Of a stretch of DNA of 64,000 nucleotides, positions 25,701 to 35,192 are shown in pieces. A model generated the notes under the pieces. That model saw nothing but the letters and a program-made list of their open reading frames with translations, did no database searches and was not told the DNA's origin. How positions within the stretch are numbered: position 1 is the stretch's first letter; each line of letters opens with the position of its first letter. The position numbers and the translations under genes were made by a program. The DNA comes from Microglena sp. YARC (lineage: Eukaryota > Chlorophyta > Chlorophyceae > Chlamydomonadales > Chlamydomonadaceae): contig CM039463.1 of assembly GCA_022414725.1 (NCBI GenBank), positions 35,977,261-36,041,260 on the forward strand, given 5' to 3'.

Positions 25701-28700
25701 GACAAGTCCTATGCAGCGTCGCAAGACGCGGAAAATTGGCGGAGTGTGTTGGCATCGGAACGAAAGGTGACAACGATGGAGCTGACCGAAGCGAGTTAGT
25801 TACGCGACCGTTGGCTGACGTGTCAGGCTTCAAGTTTTATTTTTATTTTTCGGTCGGACGGACAAATGGGTAAACATGGGGGCTCCCGCCCCCTTGAAGA
25901 GGGGGCTCCGCCAAAAACATAAGCACTGCAGACAATGGCTGTTGATGTGTGCTTAGTGGCTGTTGATGTGTATGTTGGTACAGTCTAGAGTTAGCCAATC
26001 AGGCTAAAGGGAGGTGCCCAACCTCGAATAATTCAGATACCTGTAGACCTCCAAGAGAGATTGTACAAATACCTGTAGACAATGCTTAGGCAGCGTCGCA
26101 AGCGACGCGGAAAATTGGCGGAGAGTGTTGGCTATCGGAACGGCACGTGAAAACGGAATGAAGTGGACCGAAGCCAGTTAGTTATGAGATACTTGACTGC
26201 TGTGTCAGGCTTTGTCTTGGTCGCATGTCGGTCGGTCACACAAATAAACAAACAGACAACGGGGGTGACCCTGGGGGATCACGCCCCCCTGAAGGGGGTG
26301 CTCTGCCAACTACCAGGAGAGACTATAAGAGATCAGGGTAGTACAAAGCGCGCGCAGCAGCGCGATTTTGCGCACGCTTTTTGAGCCCCACTGCGCGCTA
26401 CGCGCAGTTTTCTCGACCCCCTGTGGGCGCAGCCCGCACTTTTTGCGCTTTGCGCACAAGAAAGCGCTGACCAATTTGACGTTTGTGCGCTTTAAGCGCT
26501 GACCAATTTGACAAAATGTAGTACCCTGTAAGAGATACTAGTTTAGAGAATTTGATGGTTGGCCCCGGTGCAAGAAAACAGGCTGGTCCCCTCAACCTCA
26601 CGTCTTGTCACTTGTGTTATTTATTTATGTATGTATTTATTTATTTATTTATTTATTTTAGAGTCTTATCAGTGTGGCCCAGTTAAGGTTCGGTTGGTTG
26701 GATCCAGGGATTTTTATTTCCGCTGTATATAGCGATCGCTAGTTTTGATCCGGTTCTAGCGAAATTATGGCTATAAAAAAAGTAAAAACACAAGTTTTTT
26801 TTTTTGCCCTGTCTCCCTAGATAAATGGCCCCAAAAGCTTTAAAAAGCTAGAGAAAGCACTAAAACGCTGTCCCTGGAGGAGCCCTGAAACCATAAAGCT
26901 AGAAGAAACCCACCTTCAGATTTGAAAAAACAATCACTGGTTGGATCGTATGGTCTATCCAGCTGCGGCGTACAGGAGGGTTCCCTTAACACCATGTCCC
27001 TCCAGGCGTTATCTATTTTTAATGTAGTTTATTTCACTGTGTCTGCTCAATGTTTGGGTTGGTTGGTTGGGTTGGTTGGATAAAATGGTTTATTAAACTG
27101 CTTCTGCTCAATGCTTGGTTGGTTGGTTTGGTTGGATAATATAGTTTATTTTACTGGTTCTGCTCAATGTTTGGTTGGGTTGGTTGGATAATATGGTTTA
27201 TTAAACTGCTTCTGCTCAAAAATGCTTGGTTGGTTGGTTTGGTTAGGTTGGATAATATAGTTTATTTTACTGCTTCTGCTCAAAAATGCTTGGTTGGTTG
27301 GTTTGGTTTGGTTGGATAATACAGTTTATTTTACTGCTTCTGCTCAATGTTTGGTTGGGTTGGTTGGATAGTATGGTTTATCAAGCTGCGGCGTACACGC
27401 GGGTCCCCTTAACACCACGCCCCTCCAGGTGTTATCTTTTTTATGTGGTTTATTTTACTGCTTCTGATCAATGTTTGGTTGGGTTGGTTGGATAATATGT
27501 TTTATTTTACTGCTTCTGACCAATGTTTGGTTGGGTTGGTTGGATGATATGTTTTATTTTACTGCTTCTGACCAATGTTTGGTCGGGTTGGTTGGATAAT
27601 ATGTTTTATTTTACTGCTTCTGACCAATGTTTGGTTGGGTTGGTTGGATCATATGTTTTATTTTACTGCTTCTGACCAATGTTTGGTTGGGTTGGTTGGA
27701 TAATATGTTTTATTGTACTGCTTCTGACCAATGTTTGGTTGGGTTGGTTGGATCATATGTTTTATTTTACTGCTTCTGACCAATGTTTGGTTGGGTTGGT
27801 TGGATCATATGTTTTATTTTACTGCTTCTGACCAATGTTTGGTTGGGTTGGTTGGATTACATGGTTTATTTTACTGCTTCTGACCAATGTTTGGTTGGGT
27901 TGGTTGGATCATATGGTTTATTTATTGCTTCTGCTCGATGTTTGGTTGGGTTGGTTGGATAACTTGGTTTATTTATTGCTTCTGCTTAATGTTTGGTTGG
28001 GTTGGTTGGATAACATGGTTTATTTAATGCTTCTGCTCAATCTTCCCTTCCTTTTTCGGGCTACGCGTAGCAGCTTCTAGGCAGCTGACTTTCCGCCTCC
28101 CTGGGTCCAACCTGAAGCTAGGTAGTGCGTCTGGAAGCTGGCATGCCAGGCATTATAATGGTGTTGAAAGCTATGGGATTGACGCTGCAGCTTCTAGGCA
28201 GCTCCCTTTCTGCCTCCCTGGGTCCAACCTGAAGCTAGGTAGTGCGTCTGGAAGCTAGCATGCCAGGCATTATAATGGTGTTGAAAGCTATGGGATTGAC
28301 GCTGCAGCTTCTAGGCAGCTCCCTTTCTGCCTCCCTGGGTCCAACCTGAAGCTAGGTAGTGCGTCTGGAAGCTAGCATGCCAGGCATTCAAATGGTGTTG
28401 AAAGCTATGGGATTGACGCAGTTGCTGGCCAATGGAGCTGGCTGGAAGCTGCCACGAATAGCCCAAAAAAGAAACAGTACTTCTGATTTGAAAAGTCAAA
28501 TTGATCCGCCTACCTACCACACTGACAAGTTCGATGCAGCGTCGCCTGCAACGCTAAAAATTGGCGGAGAGTGATCGCGACGGAGCAACAGGTGGCAAGG
28601 GAAGCGAGTTAGTTACGCGACCGTTGGCTGACGTGTAAGGCTTCAAGTTTTTTGGTCAAACGGACAAATGGGTAACCCTGGAGGCTCCCGCCCCCTTGAA

Positions 28701-29900
28701 GAGGGGGGCTCCGCCAAAAACACCGCAGCACATTTGACTCCTGTAGGGCACCAAGATAATGCAACCATCATCATCACCACCACCATCACCACCACCATCA
28801 GCACATCACCATCACCACCACCACCACCACCATCATTATTCTCACCACATACTGAAAACACCGCAGCACATTAGACTCTCTTAGGGCTCCAAGATAATGC
28901 AACCATCAGCAGCAGCACCACCACCACCACCATCAGCACCACCATCAGCACATCACCATCACCACCACCACCACCAACAACAACATCATTATTCTCATCA
29001 CACACTGAAAACAGAATATCCCGTTCTTTCCCCAGGCAAGTCCTTCAAAAGCTATTTTTTCGTGCAATGCGAGTTTTTTTAATATCATCATCATCATCAT
29101 CACCACCACCATCAGCACCACCATCAGCACATCAGCACATCACCATCACCACCACCACCACCACCATCATTATTCTCATCGCATACTGAAAACAGCATAT
29201 CCCGTTCTTTCCCCAGGCAAGTCCTTCAAAAGCTATTTTTTTCGTGCATTGCGAGTTTTTTTAATATCATCATCATCATCATCACCACCACCATCAGCAC
29301 ATCACCATCACCATCACCACCACCATCATTATTCTCATCACATACTGAAAACAGCATATCCCTTTCTTTCCCCAGGCAAGTCCTTCAAAAGCTATTTTTT
29401 CGTCAACGCGATTTTTTTAATATCATCATCAGCAGCAGCAGCAGCAGCACCATAACCACCATCATCATATCACCACCACCACCACCACCACCACCATCAT
29501 TATTCTTATCACATACTGAAAACAGAAATCCCGTTATTTCCCCTGGCAAGTCCTTCAAAAGCTATTTGTTCGTGCGAGGCAATTTATGTAATATCATCGT
29601 CAGCATCATCAGCATCAGCACCATCAGCATCAGCATCATCAGCATCAGCATCATCAGCATCAGCATCATCACCACCATCAGCATCATCACATACTGAAAA
29701 CAGAATATCACGTTCTTCCCCACCCAGGCAAGTCCTTCAAAAGCACCAAGCTCAATGTGAACGACTTCCAGAACCTGTTGCCCGGCTACCCTTGTGGCAG
29801 AATCCGATATGGCAATTTGGGACTGACTGGGGAGAACGTCACTGTTCACTTCAACCATGATTCAGGGGAGGTGAAGTTTTCCGGCAAGTACGGTCTATGA
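13789..29900 (+). CDS. Unrecognised protein, acidic/basic N-terminus plus coiled coil, 5 exons
   Basis: I do not recognise this family. Exons are 13789-14046, 17185-17313, 23447-23545, 24704-24785 (or 24853-24934) and 29728-29900, with phases 0/0, 0/0, 0/0, 0/1 and then two bases to TGA. All fit, giving about 246 residues. Exon 1 has an AKKAPAKRAPAKKK basic stretch followed by three GSD-type acidic Ser/Asp repeats (DGSDFSEE), typical of nuclear proteins. Exons 2 and 3 join as REKLIEMVETLQ-ERVRSLESELKA, a short coiled coil. Exon 4 (VAKAVELLSKVALKG, KWEPLCK) and exon 5 (NDFQNLLPGYPCGRIRYG, VTVHFNHDSGEVKFSGKYGL) form a compact C-terminal part. Intron 3 starts with GC (CAG|GCAAGT). Exons 2, 3, 4 and 5 all have tandem copies in the introns. 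A nuclear location is inferred from composition only. Confidence 0.6.
14400..15960. repeat. CAACAC simple repeats and 72-bp satellite
   Basis: (CCAACA)n to about 14545 is followed by a CA-rich 72-bp unit (CACATGCAACCCCCTTGCAA) with about 13 regular copies from 14941. The unit is 24 codons long, so long frames are open on both strands; I treat them as artefacts. The array lies in intron 1 of the second gene. Confidence 0.9.
16010..17184. repeat. 101-bp C-rich satellite ending in exon 2 acceptor copies
   Basis: Units with CTCCTCCCCATGCACCCATA repeat every 101 bp. From about 16620 the units change to CTCCCCATGCGTAG|CAACCCCTGAAAGTGA, which is the acceptor and first codons of exon 2 (three copies near 16633, 16783 and 16927 before the real one at 17185). 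Confidence 0.8.
17415..20290 (+). repeat. Tandem copies of exon 2 (GASREELIEMVETLQ) in intron 2
   Basis: After exon 2, intron 2 carries roughly fifteen more copies of the exon end with its donor (GAGACT...CAG|GTAC), spaced by intron units of about 130-230 bp containing GTTTGGACTCTTTTCAGTTG. The longer copies (near 18655-18746, 18850-18942, 19048-19141, 19494-19590, 19690-19779, 19885-19978) include the KRLCGASREELIEMVET core. Copies ending ACTTGAAAG or ACTTGACGG carry an in-frame TGA. Two copies are intact and in phase 0 with an AG acceptor just upstream: 19073-19141 (23 codons, after CCTAG) and 19714-19779 (22 codons, after GTAG). Confidence 0.85.
17497..17940. repeat. 70-bp satellite, six copies, plus an inverted half unit
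   Basis: CAGTTGGTTCAATGTCAG recurs at 17561, 17631, 17701, 17771, 17841 and 17911. The block 17497-17539 is the reverse complement of most of a unit, so a long hairpin can form at the left edge. Confidence 0.9.
20310..20545. repeat. CCAACCCCACCACACAGACA minisatellite
   Basis: About 12 units of roughly 20 bp in intron 2 of the second gene. Related CA-rich sequence recurs at 21780-22370. Confidence 0.9.
20645..21730. repeat. 47-bp satellite, about 23 copies
   Basis: The unit contains TGTACAGCTACCAGATAACA and GGTACAGCCTGAGAGACCAT, with a donor-like AACAG|GTACAG in every copy. The last copy runs directly into a decayed exon 3 copy (21730). Confidence 0.95.
21724..23446 (+). repeat. Tandem copies of exon 3 (RVRSLxSxL...FGQPLA) upstream of the real exon
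   Basis: Seven diverged copies lie near 21730-21793, 22386-22460, 22574-22655, 22773-22848, 22943-23010, 23109-23182 and 23279-23345. They are separated by CACCAACACC-rich intron. Most have a CCATG(A/C)C(A/T)AG acceptor followed by GAGAGGGT and the codons for RVRSLDSNL or RVRSLESELKAKP, ending at FGQPLA. None continues into AAPPGQSAEQ with a donor. Only the last copy (23447-23545) does, so I take that one as the exon. Confidence 0.8.
23550..24670. repeat. CACCTTCC/TTCCTGATTCTCTACA satellite
   Basis: Pyrimidine-rich units of about 35-40 bp fill intron 3 of the second gene between its GC donor and exon 4. Confidence 0.95.
24704..25199 (+). repeat. Four tandem copies of exon 4
   Basis: The copies start at 24704, 24853, 24987 and 25120, each after an AG acceptor. 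The first two are both 82 bp with an open frame (VAKAVELL type) and end CAAAC|GT. Either can be exon 4, but using both in series would break the frame. The third and fourth have an in-frame TAA (GGCATGAACTAA) and CAAACCC in place of the donor, so they are dead. Confidence 0.8.
25225..25700 (+). repeat. Array carrying the exon 5 acceptor (CCCCAG|GCAAGT)
   Basis: Six units of about 90-110 bp begin with GCCCCCAGGCAAGTCATTCA and continue with GAGCTACTTGTAGCTG. The start matches the acceptor and first codons of exon 5 at 29721-29740 (CACCCAG|GCAAGTCCTTC). The copies turn into stop codons after about six residues. They lie directly downstream of the exon 4 copies and 4 kb from the real exon 5. Confidence 0.65.
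25704..25917 (+). repeat. Dispersed hairpin element (family A)
   Basis: Complete copy ending in GCTCCCGCCCCC/GAGGGGGCTCC inverted arms. The CGTCGC stem is short by one base. Confidence 0.85.
26083..26310 (+). repeat. Dispersed hairpin element (family A)
   Basis: Complete but diverged copy, about 170 bp after the previous one. An AAAC-like tract sits in the middle. Confidence 0.8.
26334..26528. mobile_element. hAT-like MITE, perfect 12-bp ends and 8-bp duplication
   Basis: Ends CAGGGTAGTACA and TGTAGTACCCTG are exact inverted repeats. TAAGAGAT flanks both sides (26326-26333 and 26529-26536). The interior is GCGC-rich, with AAGCGCTGACCAATTTGAC repeated twice. There is no coding capacity. CAGGG ends plus an 8-bp duplication are the hAT signature. 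Confidence 0.9.
27040..28045. repeat. 52-bp satellite
   Basis: GGTTGGGTTGGTTGGAT plus TTTATTTTACTGCTTCTG recur every 52 bp, about 17 copies with shorter early units. Confidence 0.95.
28071..28437. repeat. 117-bp satellite, three copies plus a tail
   Basis: CAGCTTCTAGGCAGCT starts at 28071, 28188 and 28305. The final partial unit leads into an open stretch (MPGIQMVLKAMGL, AGWKLPRIAQKRN) that could be an old exon. A related block occurs at 45285-45358. Confidence 0.85.
28528..28720 (+). repeat. Dispersed hairpin element (family A)
   Basis: Compact copy ending in the GGAGGCTCCCGCCCCC/GGGGGGCTCC arms. Confidence 0.85.
28750..29720 (+). repeat. ATC/ACC trinucleotide repeats with decayed exon 5 starts
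   Basis: Runs of (CAT/CAC/ATC/AGC)n alternate with copies of the exon 5 acceptor region (TTCCCCAG|GCAAGTCCTTCAAAAGC) at about 29031, 29216, 29379 and 29548, each truncated after GKSFKSY. A block CTGAAAACAGAATATCCCG precedes each, and also the real exon 5. Confidence 0.8.
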
Positions 29901-29984
29901 CTGCACTATGGTTATGATGATGATGATGATGATGATGATGACATTTTTCCTGGTGCCTAACTGGACTCCAAATGTGCCATCGGC

Positions 29985-30590
29985 TTGACGGAATCAAAAG
30001 GAACATATGAACATCACTAGCATTATAGGCTTTAGGGTTTGTGGCGATTCAGGTGAGGTGACGATTTCCGGCAAGTACGGTCTCTGAGTGGACTGTGGTT
30101 ATGATGATGATGATGATGATGATGATGACTTTCAGAACCTGTTGCCCGGCTGCCTTTGTGGCAGAATCCGCTATGGCGAGCTGGGTCTGACAGGGGAGAA
30201 CGTTACGGTTCACTCTAATCATGATTCAGGCGAGGTGAAGTTTTCCGAAAAGTACAGTCTCTGAGTGGACTGTGGTTATGATGACGATGGTGATGATGAT
30301 GATGACTTCCAGAACCTGTTGCCTGGCTGCCCTTGTGGCAGAATCCGCTATGGCGAGTTAGGACTGACCAGGGAGAACGGCACTGTTCACTTTAATCATG
30401 ATTCAGGCGAGATAAAGTTTTCCGGGAAGTACGGTCTCTGGTTGGAATGTGGTTATGATGGTGATTTCCAGCAAGTCCGGTCTCTGAGTGCACTGTGGTT
30501 ATGATGGTGAATGCCATCCTGGCTGTAGACTTTAGGGTTTGTAGCGTTTCAGGCTAGGTGAAGTTTTCCGGCAAGTCTTTGAGTGCTCCC
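29985..30590 (+). pseudogene. Duplicate copies of terminal exon 5
   Basis: Two nearly full copies of the NDFQNLLPG...KYGL exon follow the real stop. The one at 30128-30264 has Ser and Glu changes and ends KYSL-stop. The one at 30301-30440 reads through the stop (KYGLWLECGYDG). Both are preceded by (GATGAT)n, which itself reads as an Asp run into DFQNLL. Two shorter pieces of the last codons lie near 30055-30090 and 30550-30585. They lack the KSFKSTK start and are probably decaying duplicates, though alternative 3' ends are possible. Confidence 0.7.
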
Positions 30591-30944
30591 TGTTTGTTTT
30601 GGTTTGATTTGATTACATGGCCTATCAGCCTCCAGGCTGCTCACCGTTTGTAGGCGGAGTAAACAGGCGTAGTGGTACAAGCTCTGGAACGACAGTGTTT
30701 CATTTTTCGACAACGCGTCGCCATTCTGTCGCCATTCCGTAGAATGCTACACCCCCCGGACCCCCGATATCGGGACGCGCTGCCCCCCCCCACCCACCCC
30801 CACCCCCACCCCCCGGCTCTGCGCTTCGCACTCCGCCATGCTTCGGCTACGCAACTATCCTTAAATCAGGGTTGAGTAGCCCAAGTAGCTACTCAACCTG
30901 GACTACAGAAATCTGAAATAAAAAACACAGTGGAACAACACTCC

Positions 30945-31405
30945 CTAGAGAACAGAGGGAGATCATATAGATAGATAGATAGATGTTTGTGTGTAGACAC
31001 TTAGAAGACGTGTCCAGACTTATGCATGACCAATACTGCCCCAACCAAGTAGGGAAGCTTTATGCTGTTTTTAGTGTCAGCTACCGTGCTGGCTGGTCTA
31101 CCAAAACATAGTGATAGAGAACAGAGGGATATCATATAGATAGATAGATAGATGTTTGTGTGTAGACAGTTAGAAGACGTGTCCAGACTTTTGTTTGATC
31201 AATACCAGGGTACTACCAAGCGCGCGCGGCAGCGCGGTGCCGCGCTGCCTTTTTGAGCCCCTGTGTGCGTTTTTTCAACCCCCTGTGGGCGCAGCGCGCA
31301 GTTTTTGCGCTTATTGCACTAAAAAGCGCTGACTAATCTGACTTTTGTGTGCTTTAAGCGCTGACCAATTTGGCAAGCACTGACCAATACTGCCCCAACC
31401 AAGTG
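30945..31405. repeat. Direct duplication of about 100 bp, second copy split by a MITE
   Basis: GAACAGAGGGAGATCATATA through CCCCAACCAAGT occurs at about 30950-31050 and again from 31118, with the second copy interrupted at 31206-31381. GATAGATAGATA microsatellites lie in both. Confidence 0.85.
31206..31381. mobile_element. hAT-like MITE with a sister empty site
   Basis: Begins CAGGGTACTACCAAGCGCGC, with the same interior as 26334; the right end has decayed to GCAAGCACTG. Flanks are ATCAATAC and ACCAATAC. The undisturbed duplicate at about 31030 reads ACCAATAC once. Confidence 0.8.
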
Positions 31406-31439
31406 TGCCCTCCTTTTTTTTTTTTTTTTACAATCCACT

Positions 31440-32600
31440 CTACTACCGTAAAGAAGGAGATTTGTTAGAAGGTTCTATACGCCTTCAATCGGTTAGGCCC
31501 AAATTGCCAGCGTCCGACCATATGCAGAGTACAATGCTTCCCCCGTTCCATAACCACGGAAATCAGGGTTCGAACTCCGACCGATTATGACATGCCCAAG
31601 TCTCTGCACTGACAGTTTAATGACTTGTCAAAGTCCAATTATTATACTGCTACTACCAAAATTTGGAGCAGGTACACCAACATCTTCTGTCTTCCTCTTC
31701 CTGGACCAGGTTCTGAGGTGTATGTTGCCAAAAAAACCACTGTTATAAAACTGTCCAGCTTCCCCGGCGCTGTTCAGTCTCGGCATTGGTTTTTGCTGGG
31801 TATGTAACAATATCCTTTCTCTCTTTTGTCGAGCTACTCAGTGTTATTCGACTTCATGCACACTTCGTAGTTTGCGCTGTTTTTTTAACCCCTTTCATGT
31901 CCTTTTTGGGTGGAGCCCCCATGTTTACCCATTTGTCCGTCCGACCGAAATAATGAAAAATGAAGTCTGACACGTCAGCCAACAGTCGCGTAACTAACTC
32001 GCTTGGGTCAGCTCCATCGTTGCCACCTTTTGTTCCATTGCCAACACACTCCGCCAATTTTCCGCGTCGCTTGCGACGCTGCGTAGGACTTGTTCTTTCG
32101 CTTTTTTGAGTTTACCTCCTAGACCAGGTCCTCAGGTGTATGTTGCCTAAACCCTCACTGATATAAAACCGTCCAGTTGCGCCGGCGCTGTACGGTTTTG
32201 GCATTGTCATGTAACAATATCCTCTTCCTCTCTCTGTATCGAGCTTCTTATATAACGAAGAATAATTGTTGCAAGGTTGTATACACCGGCTATTCGGCGT
32301 CTAACCGTCTGCAGAATATACTTCCCCCAGTGCGATAGCCACAGAAATAGGAGGGGGGGTAGAACTCAGGCCGATTATAGATGTGTCAATGTCTTTTCAA
32401 CGACAGTTTAAATACCAGTCAACGTTTAGACCCCGATCTTCCAACCATCCTTAAAAAGCTGCTACATGTAGCCCAAAGTTAAATAAGTGGCAAAAGCTGT
32501 TGTTCTAAAATTGGATGGTCGGCAGGCTGTGCTGCTGTCCTGTCTCGGCAATGATTTGCCGAGTTTATGTAACGAATCCTCTCTCTCTGTTGTTCTAGTG
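31440..32600. repeat. Three diverged units of a larger dispersed repeat
   Basis: Units with AGGTGTATGTTGCC, CGGCGCTGT and ATGTAACAATATCC occur near 31690-31830 and 32110-32240, and a third with ATGTAACGAATCC near 32515-32600. Inverted relatives occur at 47000-47440. Confidence 0.6.
31904..32093 (-). repeat. Dispersed hairpin element (family A)
   Basis: Copy with an intact GCGTCGCTTGCGACGC stem; the GGAGCC end is damaged. Confidence 0.8.
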
Positions 32601-33280
32601 CACAGTTGTTTCACTGCTAGATCATGAGCCCCTTGTAATCTTTCTTTCTTTCTATTGCAAGCACTTTCATGACATCAGGAACAGCAAAACAACAGCATCA
32701 ACGACAAATGATCCAGTTGGATGGGCGAAAGCAATTAAAAGCTGTCAGCGATAGCTGTCTGTTGTCTAAATGTCTCATTACTGTCTGGTATACCAGCCGG
32801 TCATTCCGTCCGGCTATACCCTAAACCTTGCCAACTTTCCGATGGCTGTGCTCTCTCTCTCTTAGGAGTCGTCCACATCTCTTTATGTTCTTTGTGTTCT
32901 TTCCCTTCGATCAGTGCCCGTGCTACGTTGACAAAAACAGTTTGGCGCATTTGAAATCAGGGGTTCCTGACTCTGTGGACTGGGCTGTCCCCCTTAACTC
33001 CGTCAAGACCCGGGCATATTTAGAGTCCAGTAGGGCACCAGAAAAAAATCCATGGCATGCATGGCAGTAGATCATTGCCTGCGCAGCCACCTTCCGCCTA
33101 CCTCCTCCCACTTTTGGCCTTTCAACACCTTCCTCCTTTCGCCCTCCTCCTTACGCCATCCTCCTTTCACTCTTGACAAATCGTCATCTACCATTATCCA
33201 TTCTCCATATCCAGGATCACCATCTACCATCTCCCAAGCATCATGGCCCACGTTCTGTTGAAAACTTCTTGGTGGGCCAA

Positions 33281-34065
33281 CCACCTCCTGCATGAATGAT
33301 CAGAACACACTGGTGTACATGGTGGAAGCATGGTGGAAATTGTGTACATGGTGAAAACATAGCGTACATTGAAGAAAAATCTTGGTGGGCCATTCACCTC
33401 CTGCATGAATAATCAGAACACGCTGGTGTACGTAGTGGAACCATGGTGGAAATTGTGTACATGGTGAAAACATATTGTACATTAAGGGGAATTCTTGGTG
33501 GGCCATCAACCTCCTGCATGAATAATCAGAACACGCTGGTGTAAATATTGGAAACATGGTGGAAATTGTGTACATGGTGAAAACATAGTGTACATTGAGG
33601 GGAATTCTTGGTGGGCCATCCACCTCCTGCATGAATAATCAGAACATGCTGATGTACATGGTGGATATATGGTGGAAATTGTGTACATGGTGAAAACATG
33701 GTGTACATTGAAGAAAATTATTGGTGGGCCATCAACCTCCTGCATGAATAATCAGAACACGCTGGTGTACATGGTGGGGAAATGATGGAAATGGTGTACA
33801 TGGTAGAAGCATGGTGTACATGGTGGGGAAATGATGGAAATGGTGTACATGGTAGAAGCATAGTGTACATGGTGGGGAAATGATGGAAATGGTGTACATG
33901 GTAGAAGCATAGTGTACATGGTGGGGAAATGATGGAAATGGTGTACATGGTGAAAGCATGGTGTACATGTGATGGTAAAAACAACGTGTACATGGTGGAA
34001 ACATGGTGGAAACTTCTTGGTGCGTGGGCCATCCATCTCCTGCATGAATCATCAGAACACGCGGG
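33281..34065. repeat. 113-bp satellite with a nested 49-bp satellite
   Basis: CCTCCTGCATGAAT recurs about every 113 bp (33284, 33397, 33510, 33623, 33737). Between 33770 and 33960 a 49-bp sub-unit (CATGGTGGGGAAATGATGGA) was amplified separately (33770, 33819, 33868). Confidence 0.9.
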
Positions 34066-34085
34066 TGACCTATGCGTGTATTTCG

Positions 34086-34195
34086 TACAGTCCAGGGGTA
34101 GCCGAAGAGGTTCAAGGGACTTGCCCAACCTTACAAACAGGAAATGCGGTTTAAAAAACAAGCACTTGTGAACTGATCCCAAACAAATCGTAAAC
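34086..34195 (+). repeat. Dispersed element (family B)
   Basis: CAGTCCAGGGGTAGCC, GGGACTTGCCCAACC, AACAAGCACTTGTGAACTGA, then AAACAAATCGTAAACGACGG. Confidence 0.8.
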
Positions 34196-34281
34196 GACGG
34201 GGGGTGGAGTTCGTGATATGCGGATAATTTAACATTGCAGGGTGACCTGCAAGGAGAGTGGCATGTAAGAGGTGGCCTGTA

Positions 34282-34392
34282 TGTATATTACAGTCCAGGG
34301 CTGGGCCAGTAGGCTTAAGGGACTTGCCCAACCGTGATAGGGAGGGCTTAAAAATGAAAAGCATTGATGAACTGTGTGTAGAACTGAACCCC
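34282..34392 (+). repeat. Dispersed element (family B)
   Basis: A second copy 90 bp further on, with GGGACTTGCCCAACCG and AAAGCATTGATGAACTG. Confidence 0.8.
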
Positions 34393-34486
34393 AGTAAGAG
34401 GTGACATGTAAGAACTCGCAATGATCCCTAGTGGATCCCTCATGGATAACACCTCAGATAAGTAGATATCGCATTCCCTTAGCATA

Positions 34487-35192
34487 TTAGTCGAGACTTT
34501 TTTGCATTGTGCGATCCTCGGCCAGGCAAAGATTAAACGGTTGAGTATCCCATTTAGAGATCTGCGACAGCGGTCCACTGATGAGTGGAAGGTGGACCAC
34601 GACTACCAGGAAACCACCCTCGTGATCATAGTATTCAACAATTCGTTTAGCCTTCGTCCCATCCAGGGTACCTCCATTGACCAAATTGGCCAGCGCTTTA
34701 GCGCACTTGAAAAAATAAAAACCTCGCATTGTAGTGAAAAAAACGCAAAATTGCTTGCTGCGCCCACAGGGGGTTGCAAAAAACTGCGCGAAACGCGGAG
34801 TGGGGCTCAAAAAGGCAGCGCGCCAGCGCGCATGAGCGCGCGCTTTGAAGTACCTAGGTCCTATCGGACTCAAGCAAGCCTGCAACATATTCAACTTTTG
34901 ACCGGCCAACATCAGATAACCTGGCATTACAACTTACGGAGGCTGGTTGCTCAACAATTGGTAACAATGTGGATCCTTTTTCACCCTTTGCCATCGAGCC
35001 ATCATTCACAGTGCTTTCTGAAGTCTCTCGACTTCTCAATTTGGAAGAAGTGAAACCAGTCGAGAGACATACCAATATTGCTGGAGTGGGGGAGCTTTGC
35101 AAAGGGGAGCTCCTGAAAGAAGAGGGCGGGGCAGAGATTTTGGGGGAAACGCCACGGAGGCTAGGCGAATTGTTGAATAGCACCAGGTAGCA
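34487..35192 (-). pseudogene. Reading frame interrupted by a hAT-like MITE
   Basis: On the minus strand a frame runs from after a TAA near 35196 to about 34858 (Ser/Pro-rich, then SDVGRSKVEYVAGLLESDR). It is cut by the element 34664-34857, whose inner sequence brings an in-frame TAG. Beyond the element the same frame resumes as AKRIVEYYDHEGGFLVVVVH and ends at a TAA near 34487. Allowing for one copy of the 8-bp target duplication, the two parts are in phase. I recognise no family, and no start codon or acceptor is convincing, so the ancestral gene could itself be a transposon fragment. Confidence 0.35.
34664..34857. mobile_element. hAT-like MITE inside a reading frame
   Basis: Inverted relative to 26334, with CAGGGTACCTCCA at the left and TTTGAAGTACCTAG at the right. 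Target duplication is GTCCCATC/GTCCTATC (7 of 8). It splits the frame described at 34487-35192. Confidence 0.8.

Noticed and set aside
32905..33070. VPDSVDW motif resembling the start of papain-like proteases
   Set aside because: The following residues do not fit (no GxCGSCW) and the frame ends shortly after.
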